In this document: positions 26,983 through 35,867 of the stretch, one piece after another | How positions within the stretch are numbered: position 1 is the first letter of the stretch | How the letters are laid out: each line of letters opens with the position of its first letter | Assembly (NCBI RefSeq): GCF_900129565.1 | Contig: NZ_FQWD01000006.1 | Span: forward strand, 248,001 to 312,000 | Direction: 5' to 3' | Source of the DNA: Marisediminitalea aggregata | GTDB lineage: Bacteria > Pseudomonadota > Gammaproteobacteria > Enterobacterales > Alteromonadaceae | DNA length: 64,000 bases | Notes under the pieces: model-generated | The model's database searches: none | What the model saw: the letters and a program-made list of their open reading frames with translations, nothing else | What the model was told of the DNA's origin: nothing | Position numbers and translations under genes: made by a program

Positions 26983-28530
26983 TTACTTTCTCAATTTTTG
27001 CAGATATTCCCGATTGGTCAATAGCTGTGCGTTAACCCGATTGACCTGCTGCTGAACTTCGCGACGAAATCGCTCAATCAGAGGCTGTTGAAGCGCCAGC
27101 CGTCCGCACGACTGCCATTGTTCCGCACGAAATCCCATACCAAACAACACGTATTGTTTACTGGCAGAAGAAAACAGTTCTTGCCGGTTGCTGGATTCGT
27201 AGAGTCCAGGTGGCTGGCTTTGCCACAGCTGCAACGCCTCGCTCAACGAATCAGTCCAGCTTTCATGTTGCTGATGAGCCCGCCAGTAGGCGGAGTCGGA
27301 ACGATCCGACAGCACGTAATGCAACTTAATGAAGTCGATGATCTCCTGCCAGCGCTCATTGGTAAGTTGATTAAATCGCTTCGCCAGTACCGGCATTGCC
27401 GATGGCGAACGGGGTAATTGCTCTGCAACCCACTCGGCTGACTTTTCTATGAGCACCAAAGCCGTAGCCTCTAATGGCTCTACGAAACCGGCGGAGACAC
27501 CAATCGCCACACAATTGTGATGCCAGAAGTATTTTCGGTGGCCGGGGTCAAATTTGATTATCCGGGTAGTGAGGTCGTCTTGCTGCAAATTAGGGTCATT
27601 AGCAATGTAGTTACGCAACGTTTGCTCGGCGTCTTCAACGGCACAGAATTCGCTAGCGAAGACATGCCCGATTCCACGACGATGTTGTAAAGCGATATCC
27701 CAAATCCAGCCACTCGTCTGCGCTGTTGCAACCGTAGCGGATGCAATTGGGGTTTGCGGCTCTGCATGATTAACCTGCGCAGCAATCGCGGTATCATTGA
27801 ATAAGACACCTCGCTGAGAGACAAACGGGATCTGATAGTGCTTGCCCATCAGTACTGCTGCAAAGCCACTGCAGTCAATAAACAAATCCCCTTCTACCGT
27901 GTTGCCGTCTTCCAGTTGCAAAGCCTTAATTGCTCCGCTGTCGTGGCTGACAATGTGAGCAACATGTCCTTGACGATAGGTTACGCCCAGTTTTTCCGTG
28001 CAGTGTGCTTGTAACAATGCCACGAATTTTCCGGCGTTCAGGTGATACCCGTAGTTGTAGGTAAAAGCGTACTCGGGGAGTTGGGGCAGTTTCGGTGACA
28101 GTTGGCGTTCACAGGCATGCCCCTGAGCGCTAACCCAGGATTCAAAATCCTGCGGATAACCGGCTTCAATCCAGGCGTCGGCCAGACTCAATAGGCCGTA
28201 GCCCGCTGGTGCCGTGAACGGATGATAATAATGCTGCGCGGGATCTTGTCGCCAGCCTGCAAATTTTGAAGCCTGTTTGAAGCTAGCGTCGCAGCAGCTT
28301 AAAAACGCCCGCTCAGACAAGCCAATTTGCTTCAACGTGTCACGCATGGTGGGCCAGGTGCCCTCACCCACCCCCAGATTTTTCACGTCGGGCGACTCAA
28401 GCAATACCAGTTCCGTGTTACTGTTTTCACCTAACAGCGGGTGCCTGGCGGCAATAATTCCCGCCGTTAGCCAGCCTGCGGTGCCTCCACCAACAATAAC
28501 GACTCGGGTCTTCTTACTTGCGGTATTCAT
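26983..28530 (-). CDS. Flavin-dependent tryptophan-halogenase-family protein B
   Basis: A 515-residue FAD-dependent halogenase. The flavin motif GGGTAGWLTAG is at residues 14-24. The catalytic lysine position is kept in CDASFKQASKFAGW (Lys near 87), as in PrnA. The second halogenase motif, normally WxWxIP, reads GWIWDIALQHR, so proline is replaced by alanine. The catalytic Glu is present in GFVEPLEATALV, but Ser after it is Ala. These changes suggest an altered substrate or weaker activity. It begins 3 bases after halogenase A stops. The substrate is unknown; relatives in TonB clusters halogenate, often brominate, indole-type compounds. Confidence 0.88.
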   Translation of the reverse strand: MNTASKKTRVVIVGGGTAGWLTAGIIAARHPLLGENSNTELVLLESPDVKNLGVGEGTWPTMRDTLKQIGLSERAFLSCCDASFKQASKFAGWRQDPAQHYYHPFTAPAGYGLLSLADAWIEAGYPQDFESWVSAQGHACERQLSPKLPQLPEYAFTYNYGYHLNAGKFVALLQAHCTEKLGVTYRQGHVAHIVSHDSGAIKALQLEDGNTVEGDLFIDCSGFAAVLMGKHYQIPFVSQRGVLFNDTAIAAQVNHAEPQTPIASATVATAQTSGWIWDIALQHRRGIGHVFASEFCAVEDAEQTLRNYIANDPNLQQDDLTTRIIKFDPGHRKYFWHHNCVAIGVSAGFVEPLEATALVLIEKSAEWVAEQLPRSPSAMPVLAKRFNQLTNERWQEIIDFIKLHYVLSDRSDSAYWRAHQQHESWTDSLSEALQLWQSQPPGLYESSNRQELFSSASKQYVLFGMGFRAEQWQSCGRLALQQPLIERFRREVQQQVNRVNAQLLTNREYLQKLRK

Positions 28531-28533
28531 GAG

Positions 28534-30027
28534 TTATGCGCTTTTATCGGCCGGACAGTATTGTTTTATAAAGGCATCATGTTCGGGAAGCTGCGCCAGA
28601 GCATTGTTTACCGACTGTTTGAACGCCGTTAACTGCTGCGTCAACGATGCGGTGGGTAACATTCGGCTGGCACCGTGATGGCGTTTTGGCATCAGGCCCT
28701 GGCCCATCATTACCTGCACCCAGGAGTCAACCCGGAACAGCGCCACATCGTCAGGCCACACATAACCATGTTCGGCAAACATCGCCATGCGATGTTGCAG
28801 CGACTCAGGAATCTCCATGTTTCGGTAGAAATCCCAGAACGCACTGTCATCGCGTTGTGTCAGATGGTAATGCAGCACAATAAAGTCGCGGATCGTTTCC
28901 ATTTCTTTTTGGGTTTCGCGGTTATAGCGCTCTGCCAGAAGACCGCACTCCCCCTCAAACGGAAACAACTTCATCAATCGAATCAATGCCGTCGTCACCA
29001 GATGTATACTGGTTGATTCTAACGGCTCAAGGAATCCACTGCTCAAACCGATTGCTACGCAGTTCTTTGCCCATGCCTGCTGACGCATACCGGTTTTAAA
29101 TTTCAGGTACCGCGGTTCAGTGACCGCTTCACCAGTCACGTTTGACATTAATGTGGCTAATGCAGTCTCGTCATCAGAGAAACGACTGCTGTACACAATA
29201 CCGTTTCCTACTCGGGACTGCAGCGGAATTCGCCACTGCCAACCCGCATTGTGCGCAGTTGCAATGGTGTAAGGTCTGGGCGGCTCAACGGCGGTGGTTT
29301 GTACGGCAATAGCGCGGTCTGCAGCAAGCAGGTGGCTCCAGTCGTCGTAGCCTACCCCAAGCGCTTCACCGATCAACAAAGCCCGGAAGCCTGTGCAGTC
29401 AATAAATACATCGCCTTCAATACGCGCGTCGTTGTCCAGAACCAATTCGCGTAAGTTCCCGCTGTCCGGGTGTTTATTCACCGTTGTAATCTTGCCTTCA
29501 ATTCGCGTTACGCCAGCTTGTTCAGCCTTGTTGCGCAAGTAGGCTGCGTAGGCTGTTGCATCCAGGTGATAAGCAAAATTGAGCGGCCGATTGCCGACTT
29601 TCAGGGCAAACTTATTCTGTTTTGCCGCTTTTAATTCCAGGCAGTAGTCCTCAAGGGTATCCTGCTGCCCATTGGCCACCGCTTCCATCCAAAATTCATG
29701 AAATTCCGCCATCCAGGATCGCTGGCCAATTTCACCAAAGGAATGCACATAGCTGTCGCCCTGATTGCCCCAGTTGTCAAACTGGATCCCAAGCTTAAAC
29801 GTGGCCTGCGTTGCCGCCATAAACTCGCGTTCATCGAGTCCCATTAAACGGTGGAAGTTGCACATAGTTGGGATGGTGGCTTCGCCCACTCCCACTGTGC
29901 CAATTTGATCGGACTCCACCAGGGTAATGTCTAACAACGCACCCAAACGGGTAACCAGGCTAAACGCGCTTAACCAGCCGGCAGTGCCGCCGCCGGCAAT
30001 TACTACGCGGGTTTTATTTTGTGTCAT
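28534..30027 (-). CDS. Flavin-dependent tryptophan-halogenase-family protein A
   Basis: A 497-residue FAD-dependent halogenase. All key motifs are present: GGGTAGWLSAF for FAD, Lys in ATQATFKLGIQFDNW, GWQWRIPLQSRVGNG (WxWxIP), and GFLEPLESTSIH with the catalytic Glu-Ser. It should use reduced flavin, oxygen and chloride or bromide to halogenate an electron-rich aromatic ring. It sits 12 bases after the cupin gene and 3 bases before halogenase B, clearly one transcript. No flavin reductase gene is in the cluster, so a general one must supply FADH2. Confidence 0.93.
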   Translation of the reverse strand: MTQNKTRVVIAGGGTAGWLSAFSLVTRLGALLDITLVESDQIGTVGVGEATIPTMCNFHRLMGLDEREFMAATQATFKLGIQFDNWGNQGDSYVHSFGEIGQRSWMAEFHEFWMEAVANGQQDTLEDYCLELKAAKQNKFALKVGNRPLNFAYHLDATAYAAYLRNKAEQAGVTRIEGKITTVNKHPDSGNLRELVLDNDARIEGDVFIDCTGFRALLIGEALGVGYDDWSHLLAADRAIAVQTTAVEPPRPYTIATAHNAGWQWRIPLQSRVGNGIVYSSRFSDDETALATLMSNVTGEAVTEPRYLKFKTGMRQQAWAKNCVAIGLSSGFLEPLESTSIHLVTTALIRLMKLFPFEGECGLLAERYNRETQKEMETIRDFIVLHYHLTQRDDSAFWDFYRNMEIPESLQHRMAMFAEHGYVWPDDVALFRVDSWVQVMMGQGLMPKRHHGASRMLPTASLTQQLTAFKQSVNNALAQLPEHDAFIKQYCPADKSA

Positions 30028-30039
30028 TTACACGCCCGT

Positions 30040-31065
30040 TTAACGGTTTAAATTATTCAGTAGCATGGCACGCATTCTGCGCGCCGATATATCGGTCATG
30101 GGCGCCAGTGGCCCGTGACATTCTGGCGGAAGATGGTCTGTCACCTTAGTAGGATCACCAAAGACATAATAGTCAAACAAGGCTCGCCATGCTGCTTTTT
30201 CACTCTCTGGTTTGTCCCGTAAACTCAACATGCCGTGCAACAAGGTGTCCATGGGGTTACCGAGAAACGGTTTTGCTGCCATCCACCAAAAATTCACCAT
30301 GACATTAAATCTGTCCCGGGCTTCAACCTCATGCCACCACATGCTCGGATAGTACAAGCCATCACCCGGCTCCAAATCAGCGATATACGCATTGTCCAGT
30401 GCAGTTTTAAGTTTCGGATACGCATCGAAATCCGGGTTCGCCAGATTGGCAACGGTAACCACCTGTCCACCGGGCGTCGGGCTCAGAGGGCCGGGATACA
30501 AATTCTCGGCCTGCTCGGGTGGAAATAACGTAAATCGACGTTTACCCAATACACAACACGCGATGTTTTTCGGCTGATCAAAATGGGCGGCGGCCACAGA
30601 CTCTGTGCCAATCCAAATCTTCGGCACGGGTTGGTTGTTTTCAAACTCAGTATGCGTAAATTGCAGGGTGTTCTGCGCAGACAGCGCTGGCAGGCCTTGA
30701 TCAAACCGCAGTGAATTAATGTACAAATAATCGTGCTCATCCTGGCTGAGCTGATCGCGAATTTGTGAAAGCACGTCGGCAAGACGCGCTTTTTCGGTGA
30801 CATAATTGAATCCTGTGCAGGTATCGTTATAACCAAACCGGCCCGCAATGTCTGGCCCCCCCTTGTATACCAACAAGGGATTTCCGCTGTCACCCTTCGC
30901 TAAGCTATCGAGCACATCAGTTGCCGATGACAGCCCCTGTTGCACCAACGGCCAGCTTTTTACCAGACCTTTCAGAATAACAGGCTTGTTCAGCGCAAAT
31001 AAATCGTCGAACGGAATATTGTCAGGCGTGATGCCCTCAAGAACCAATACAGATTGTGTTGCCAT
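30040..31065 (-). CDS. Cupin-like (JmjC-type) Fe(II)/2-oxoglutarate oxygenase
   Basis: A 341-residue cupin_8 protein. The metal-binding residues are visible: AAHFDQPKNIACCVLGKRRF gives His-x-Asp near residue 180, and YPSMWWHEVEA gives the distal His. LFPPEQAENLYPGP is typical of the JmjC-like hydroxylases found with halogenases and TonB receptors in Alteromonadales and Caulobacterales. It probably hydroxylates a small molecule or a protein side chain; the substrate is unknown. It lies between sapC and halogenase A with short spacers (14 and 12 bases). Confidence 0.9.
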   Translation of the reverse strand: MATQSVLVLEGITPDNIPFDDLFALNKPVILKGLVKSWPLVQQGLSSATDVLDSLAKGDSGNPLLVYKGGPDIAGRFGYNDTCTGFNYVTEKARLADVLSQIRDQLSQDEHDYLYINSLRFDQGLPALSAQNTLQFTHTEFENNQPVPKIWIGTESVAAAHFDQPKNIACCVLGKRRFTLFPPEQAENLYPGPLSPTPGGQVVTVANLANPDFDAYPKLKTALDNAYIADLEPGDGLYYPSMWWHEVEARDRFNVMVNFWWMAAKPFLGNPMDTLLHGMLSLRDKPESEKAAWRALFDYYVFGDPTKVTDHLPPECHGPLAPMTDISARRMRAMLLNNLNR

Positions 31066-31079
31066 GACACTTACCCTGT

Positions 31080-31808
31080 TTAAATCATTGCGTTCCTGGC
31101 ATTTTTTAAGGCGATAAGTTGTTGAAAATTGCCCATCGATGCCATTAATAAGAAAAGTGGCCCCAGCATACCGTACTGATTTAATCGCGCCAGTTGCTCA
31201 GGGGCTAACGCAGCCAGTTTCTGTTGATTTATGGTGTAGTAGTTATTCAGTTTTACCTGTTCCACATTACTTAATTTAATTTCTACCGAAACAGGCTCAA
31301 GCAAATCCATCTCAGTGACCAGGGCAAACAAGGTCTGATTATATTGTGCACCGGTTTCCACTGTCTGCAGCGCTTTTTTCACGTATTGCAGATAACCAGA
31401 CTCACCGCCCATTGGTAAAAAGATATCTTCACCAGACGCTTCGTTTACCCGGGCATCGTCCAGATCAATACAAATCATCGGGTTCGGTTTTCCCCCCTCT
31501 TCACTGACCTTTGGATAGCCAATACTAAACGGGCCTCTTGCCAGCAGCGACGGCACAAAGCGAGTTGTCCAGCCGTTGTCGTCGAGAAACAGGTTTTCGT
31601 CTTTTTCCAGACCCAGTATGGCATGTAACTGAAGTGCCTCAGTGGCTTCATCACGGTAAATGAGAACAGGAAACTCTTTTTGAAGATCGGCAATTTCTGA
31701 AGCATAGACCTGCGTGCGATTCACATTCAGTGAAGGATTACTGGCAGGATTGACATCGACCTTTAGCGCACCGTGGTCAATGTTGTTTAACACTGTAATA
31801 TTTGACAT
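31080..31808 (-). CDS. SapC family protein
   Basis: A 242-residue protein of the SapC family, first named from a Campylobacter surface-layer context and very common beside TonB receptors and tryptophan halogenases. Recognisable parts are YASEIADLQKEFPVLIYRD, LQLHAILGLEKDENLFLDD and FSIGYPKV. The ATG at 31808 matches family starts; an upstream ATG at 31889 would add residues with no family match. No signal peptide is visible. Its role is unknown. Confidence 0.9.
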   Translation of the reverse strand: MSNITVLNNIDHGALKVDVNPASNPSLNVNRTQVYASEIADLQKEFPVLIYRDEATEALQLHAILGLEKDENLFLDDNGWTTRFVPSLLARGPFSIGYPKVSEEGGKPNPMICIDLDDARVNEASGEDIFLPMGGESGYLQYVKKALQTVETGAQYNQTLFALVTEMDLLEPVSVEIKLSNVEQVKLNNYYTINQQKLAALAPEQLARLNQYGMLGPLFLLMASMGNFQQLIALKNARNAMI

Positions 31809-32001
31809 AACATACTTCGCATTATTGCTAAGAAAAGTATCAATAAACCCAACTTGACTATGGCAGAACCATTCACCGAGATACGGCAAATGTGCTAATT
31901 GTTCAAAGGCTTATTCAGACTGTCCCTAAAAATGAACCGCCAGTGTGCATCCTACCTCTACCAACTAATGCAGGTAAACCAGAATCTGGCGGTAATGAAG
32001 T

Positions 32002-32030
32002 GGCTGCCTGACCCAACCAATCAGGCAGCC
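32002..32030. terminator. Hairpin between the TonB receptor and sapC (processing or attenuation)
   Basis: GGCTGCCTGA (32002-32011) pairs with TCAGGCAGCC (32021-32030), 10 bp with a 9-nt loop. It follows the receptor stop by 9 bases on the minus strand. No T-run follows on that strand, so it may stabilise the receptor message or reduce readthrough into sapC rather than end transcription fully. Confidence 0.55.
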
Positions 32031-32039
32031 TTTGACAGA

Positions 32040-35000
32040 TTAGAAGTTGTAACGTGCGCTCAACACGAAACGTCTGTCCAGTTCTTGTACAAAGAACGTG
32101 TTGTTGTAGCTACGGCCATATTGACGCTGACCTTCTTCAGTCAGGTTAATGATGTCCATGCTCACAGTCAGATCTTCACTGAAGTCGTAGCTCACGTTGA
32201 TATCGATCTGCTCGTACTCGTCAACAAATAACGGGTTACGTACTGATGATACAGAACGGTTAACTTCTGACAGGAATGCATCACGCCAGTTGTAAGCAAC
32301 ACGCGCTGACAGACCATCTTTCTCGTAGATAAATACGATGTTGGCACTGTCTGACAGACCTTCCAGAGCGAACTGATCAAGCGATGGATCTGCACCGACA
32401 TCGTAACCGATATCACCGTCTACGATGGTGAAGTTAGCCTGATAACCAAAGCCACTCTCACCGAAGAAGTGCTGCCAGGCTAGCTCGTAACCAGAGATAC
32501 GTGCGCTTTGGTTGTTCACTGGCTGAGTAACTTCAAACTGCAGTAACGGGTCACCCGCTTCTGGCGCTACATCATAAGCAGCGAATACTTCGTCTGCGAA
32601 TAACTGACCTTCTTCAAAGTCGTCAGCCCCGTTTGGATAAGCATCCGGATTTGCAAGTAAGGCAGTCATGGTGAAGAAGTTACGTTCTGTCACTTCAATA
32701 CCGCGGTCTTCCAATGCAGCAATCGCGTCACCCGACGTTGTACCAGCGGCACCAGACGTCGCATCCAGCAAGCCGAACAGGCTTTGTGAAACCTGCTGAG
32801 TACCTACAAAATTCTCTACGTCTTTGCGGTAGTAACCGACTGACACCATGCTGGCGTCATCGTAGTAATACTCAAGTGACAAGTCGAAGTTGTTAGACAG
32901 CAGCGGATCCAGTTTCGCGTTACCACGGCTACCCGATGCAACACCACCCAGGTATGTCGGACGACCTGGCGCACCAATGCTGGTCGCAGTGTACATCTGA
33001 TTGTAGGCTGGTCGTGCCAGTGTCATGCTGTATGACGCACGTGCTTTCAAATCGTCAGTGATGTTTAACGATACATCAAGGTTTGGCAGGAAGCTCTCAT
33101 ACGTGTGATCTTCAGACAAGGCTTCAGTATTGGTACCTAACTGAATGCGGAAATCGTTATCGGATGTCCACAAAATTTGCTCAGGCACAGACTGCAGTGA
33201 AATTGACGTTACATCAGTACGCTCATAACGCGCACCAACTACCAGGTTAGCTTCAAAGCCACCGATTTCGCCATCCATTGTAGCCATTGCGTACAATGAC
33301 AAAATGTCTTCTTTCACAGTGTTATTAGCTGAACTAACTGCTGGCAAATCACCCGGCGTGAAACCATACTCTGGTGCTACGGCATTCAGTAAATCAACTG
33401 CATTTCCGCGGAATGAAACACTACCGAGAGGGATTGTTGTTGCGCCTGCAGGTACCGCAATTGAATCAGCACCGGCAACACCATTCATGTTGTGATCCTG
33501 GAATGCACAAGCGGTACAGGTTACGTCAAGCAGGCCTTCCGGAATATTACCCACATCGGCAACACCCCAACCACCAAGCTGTGCTTCAGTTTCATAACGA
33601 ACCTGTTCCATTTCGGTAGACATATAACCTAAACCGAAATCAAGCTTAACGTCAGCGCCTTTGTCCCAGCTACCGTCGAAGCGGAACTGGTTAACTTTAG
33701 AGGTTTGGTCAGACGAAATAGCACGAGTTACCTGTGGGCCTACGTCTGGCAAATCAAAGATGCCGTTGTTGTTACCTTTAATAGAATCGTCAACAACAAT
33801 GCTGGCTTGTGGTAATGATTGTGAGAAATCAACTGTTTGCCAACCTGCTGTCGCACCCGCCACGTTGAAACGGATAACGTTTTTACCGTACGGACCGTTA
33901 CCGCCACTGCTTGCTTCTGCGACTGACGCATCAAAACGCAGGTTCAGTGAGTCATTCGCCCACCAGTCAACGTTGAAGCCAAATGACTTAAGTTCGTCTT
34001 TCGCACCCATTACCAGGTTTTGGAAGAAGAAGTCTTTACCACCATCGATGTCTTCAGTGAAGCGAATAGGTGTCGCAACAACCGGGTTACCGTCAAATTC
34101 CATATCAGTGAACTGACGCGCAAACCAAATACCATCAACAATAGAGGTTGAAGAAATAGTGTTGCTGGCATAAGTCGCATCAGCCGTAATGGTCATATTG
34201 TCGTTAGGTGCATACTGCACCGTTAACATACCGTTGATACGCTCACGATTGTCTTCGTTCAAACCTATACCCAGGTTTGAAGGCATCGCAACCAGCTGAC
34301 CTTCTGCTGGTGCGTTGGTTACATTCGCGCCGTCAACCAGACCGAATGTACCCGGAGAATTTGAATCCCAATTGTACAGCTGGTAGTTTTCCACACTCAT
34401 GTGGCGGCTACCAGAGTCACGTTCCTGGAATGAACCAAACAGCGCAACACCGAAGTTGCCGTCATCATTTACCCAGTTAGCTACGCCGCTTAACTCTGGT
34501 GTTACGCCATCACCGCTTTCGTCTTTCATGGCTTTTACGCCAATAGAAGCGCGGTCATTACCCTGAGCCAGTGGCTTCAGCGTATTAATGTTGATGGTTG
34601 CACCAATACCACCTGATGGTACTGCAGCACGACCCGTTTTATACACCTCAATGCCGCTCACACCTTCAGACGCCAGGTTAGAGAAGTCAAATGAACGCGT
34701 AGTACCTGATGCGCCCTGATCAAGCGGGTTACCTGTAATTGAGGCAACGTTTGCCGCCGGCATCTGACGTCCGTTCAGGGTGATCAGGTTAAAGTTACCG
34801 CCAAAACCACGAACAGTTACTTCTGAACCTTCACCGTTTACACGGTTAATTGACACACCGGTAATACGCTGAAGTGACTCGGCCAGGTTGGTGTCTGGGA
34901 ACTTACCCATGTCCTCAGCAGAAATTGCATCTACCACACCCGTTGATTGTCTTTTGACATTCATCGACTGAGATAAACTGCCTCGTACACCCCTTACTTC

Positions 35001-35102
35001 AATCTTTTCTACTGTGCCCGCTTCCTGTGCATAGGCGCCTGAAGCGACCATGACACAAAGTGCCCCGGATACAGCTGTTGCTAGTTTGTTCTTATGAAAC
35101 AT
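32040..35102 (-). CDS. TonB-dependent outer-membrane receptor
   Basis: A 1020-residue outer-membrane transporter. The signal peptide is MFHKNKLATAVSGALCVMVA then SGAYAQ. A plug domain follows: IEVRGVRGSLSQSMNVKRQS, DTNLAESLQRITGVSINR and GSEVTVRGFGGNFNLITLNGRQ. The long C-terminal barrel ends in the aromatic RRFVLSARYNF. Length and plug type match large carbohydrate- or aromatic-substrate receptors of Alteromonadales. The ATG at 35102 opens the signal peptide; the ATG at 35129 is less likely. It is the first gene of the leftward cluster, and a ROK regulator is divergent. Confidence 0.95.
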   Translation of the reverse strand: MFHKNKLATAVSGALCVMVASGAYAQEAGTVEKIEVRGVRGSLSQSMNVKRQSTGVVDAISAEDMGKFPDTNLAESLQRITGVSINRVNGEGSEVTVRGFGGNFNLITLNGRQMPAANVASITGNPLDQGASGTTRSFDFSNLASEGVSGIEVYKTGRAAVPSGGIGATININTLKPLAQGNDRASIGVKAMKDESGDGVTPELSGVANWVNDDGNFGVALFGSFQERDSGSRHMSVENYQLYNWDSNSPGTFGLVDGANVTNAPAEGQLVAMPSNLGIGLNEDNRERINGMLTVQYAPNDNMTITADATYASNTISSTSIVDGIWFARQFTDMEFDGNPVVATPIRFTEDIDGGKDFFFQNLVMGAKDELKSFGFNVDWWANDSLNLRFDASVAEASSGGNGPYGKNVIRFNVAGATAGWQTVDFSQSLPQASIVVDDSIKGNNNGIFDLPDVGPQVTRAISSDQTSKVNQFRFDGSWDKGADVKLDFGLGYMSTEMEQVRYETEAQLGGWGVADVGNIPEGLLDVTCTACAFQDHNMNGVAGADSIAVPAGATTIPLGSVSFRGNAVDLLNAVAPEYGFTPGDLPAVSSANNTVKEDILSLYAMATMDGEIGGFEANLVVGARYERTDVTSISLQSVPEQILWTSDNDFRIQLGTNTEALSEDHTYESFLPNLDVSLNITDDLKARASYSMTLARPAYNQMYTATSIGAPGRPTYLGGVASGSRGNAKLDPLLSNNFDLSLEYYYDDASMVSVGYYRKDVENFVGTQQVSQSLFGLLDATSGAAGTTSGDAIAALEDRGIEVTERNFFTMTALLANPDAYPNGADDFEEGQLFADEVFAAYDVAPEAGDPLLQFEVTQPVNNQSARISGYELAWQHFFGESGFGYQANFTIVDGDIGYDVGADPSLDQFALEGLSDSANIVFIYEKDGLSARVAYNWRDAFLSEVNRSVSSVRNPLFVDEYEQIDINVSYDFSEDLTVSMDIINLTEEGQRQYGRSYNNTFFVQELDRRFVLSARYNF

Positions 35103-35867
35103 AGTTTGGTTTCCAATTGAGATTAACACTTTTGTTTATGTGTGCGTTTGTGCCTGCTTTTTGTCATCGATGTCATTAAGTGACCCAACCACTCAACCGA
35201 TAACACTAAGTCGTAGGAAGTCCTACACGCAGTACGCAGTGCTAACATCCAATACGGTTTCTCTCATCCGCATTGAACTGCCACAAATTACCAACTTTGT
35301 TAATAATCTGTAACAGTGCAACTTATAGCTTACAATCTGATAACAATGCAAGCATTTTGTAAAGAAACCTAACAAATAAATAAAATACCTGTCATTCATC
35401 GTGTTTTTGATCAACTCGGTGCGTTAATTGCTACGGACTTTTTAAACAGAAAAGTAGATTGATATAGAAAAATTGATTCGCTTATCACTATTTTAGACAA
35501 CGTTATCAAAACGGAACCGGACAAAAATCAAGCTAAACAATAAGTAAAAAACCGGTTTCAAGCCGAAATTTAGCGGTTTTATAGCCACTATTTCGTATTT
35601 CATATTGCTATTCAGGAACAGCGCCAAAAATAATGCGTCAAACTTACTACATCGTTGTCATAATGAATTTGATAACGTATTACACAGATTAAAAAACTGG
35701 CGAGAGAGAAAAAAGCAGGTATATTAACAAATAGAGTTGTGAACAAATAAGAAAACAATTGTAAACATAACGTATTGTTCACTGTACAATAAATACCTTA
35801 CCCTACAGGCAAGTACATTATGTAGGCCAATGCCAGAAAATGACTTTGCCAGAGCAATGACACTACA
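35103..35867. promoter_or_regulatory. Long divergent regulatory region between TonB receptor and ROK gene
   Basis: 765 bases, AT-rich, without a convincing gene. Symmetric elements include ATTGT-7-ACAAT at 35774-35790, about 80 bases before the ROK start. Several TGATAA/TTATCA-like motifs occur near 35338 and 35668. The length, well above the average gap here, suggests several binding sites. No sequence could be assigned to a named regulator. Confidence 0.5.
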
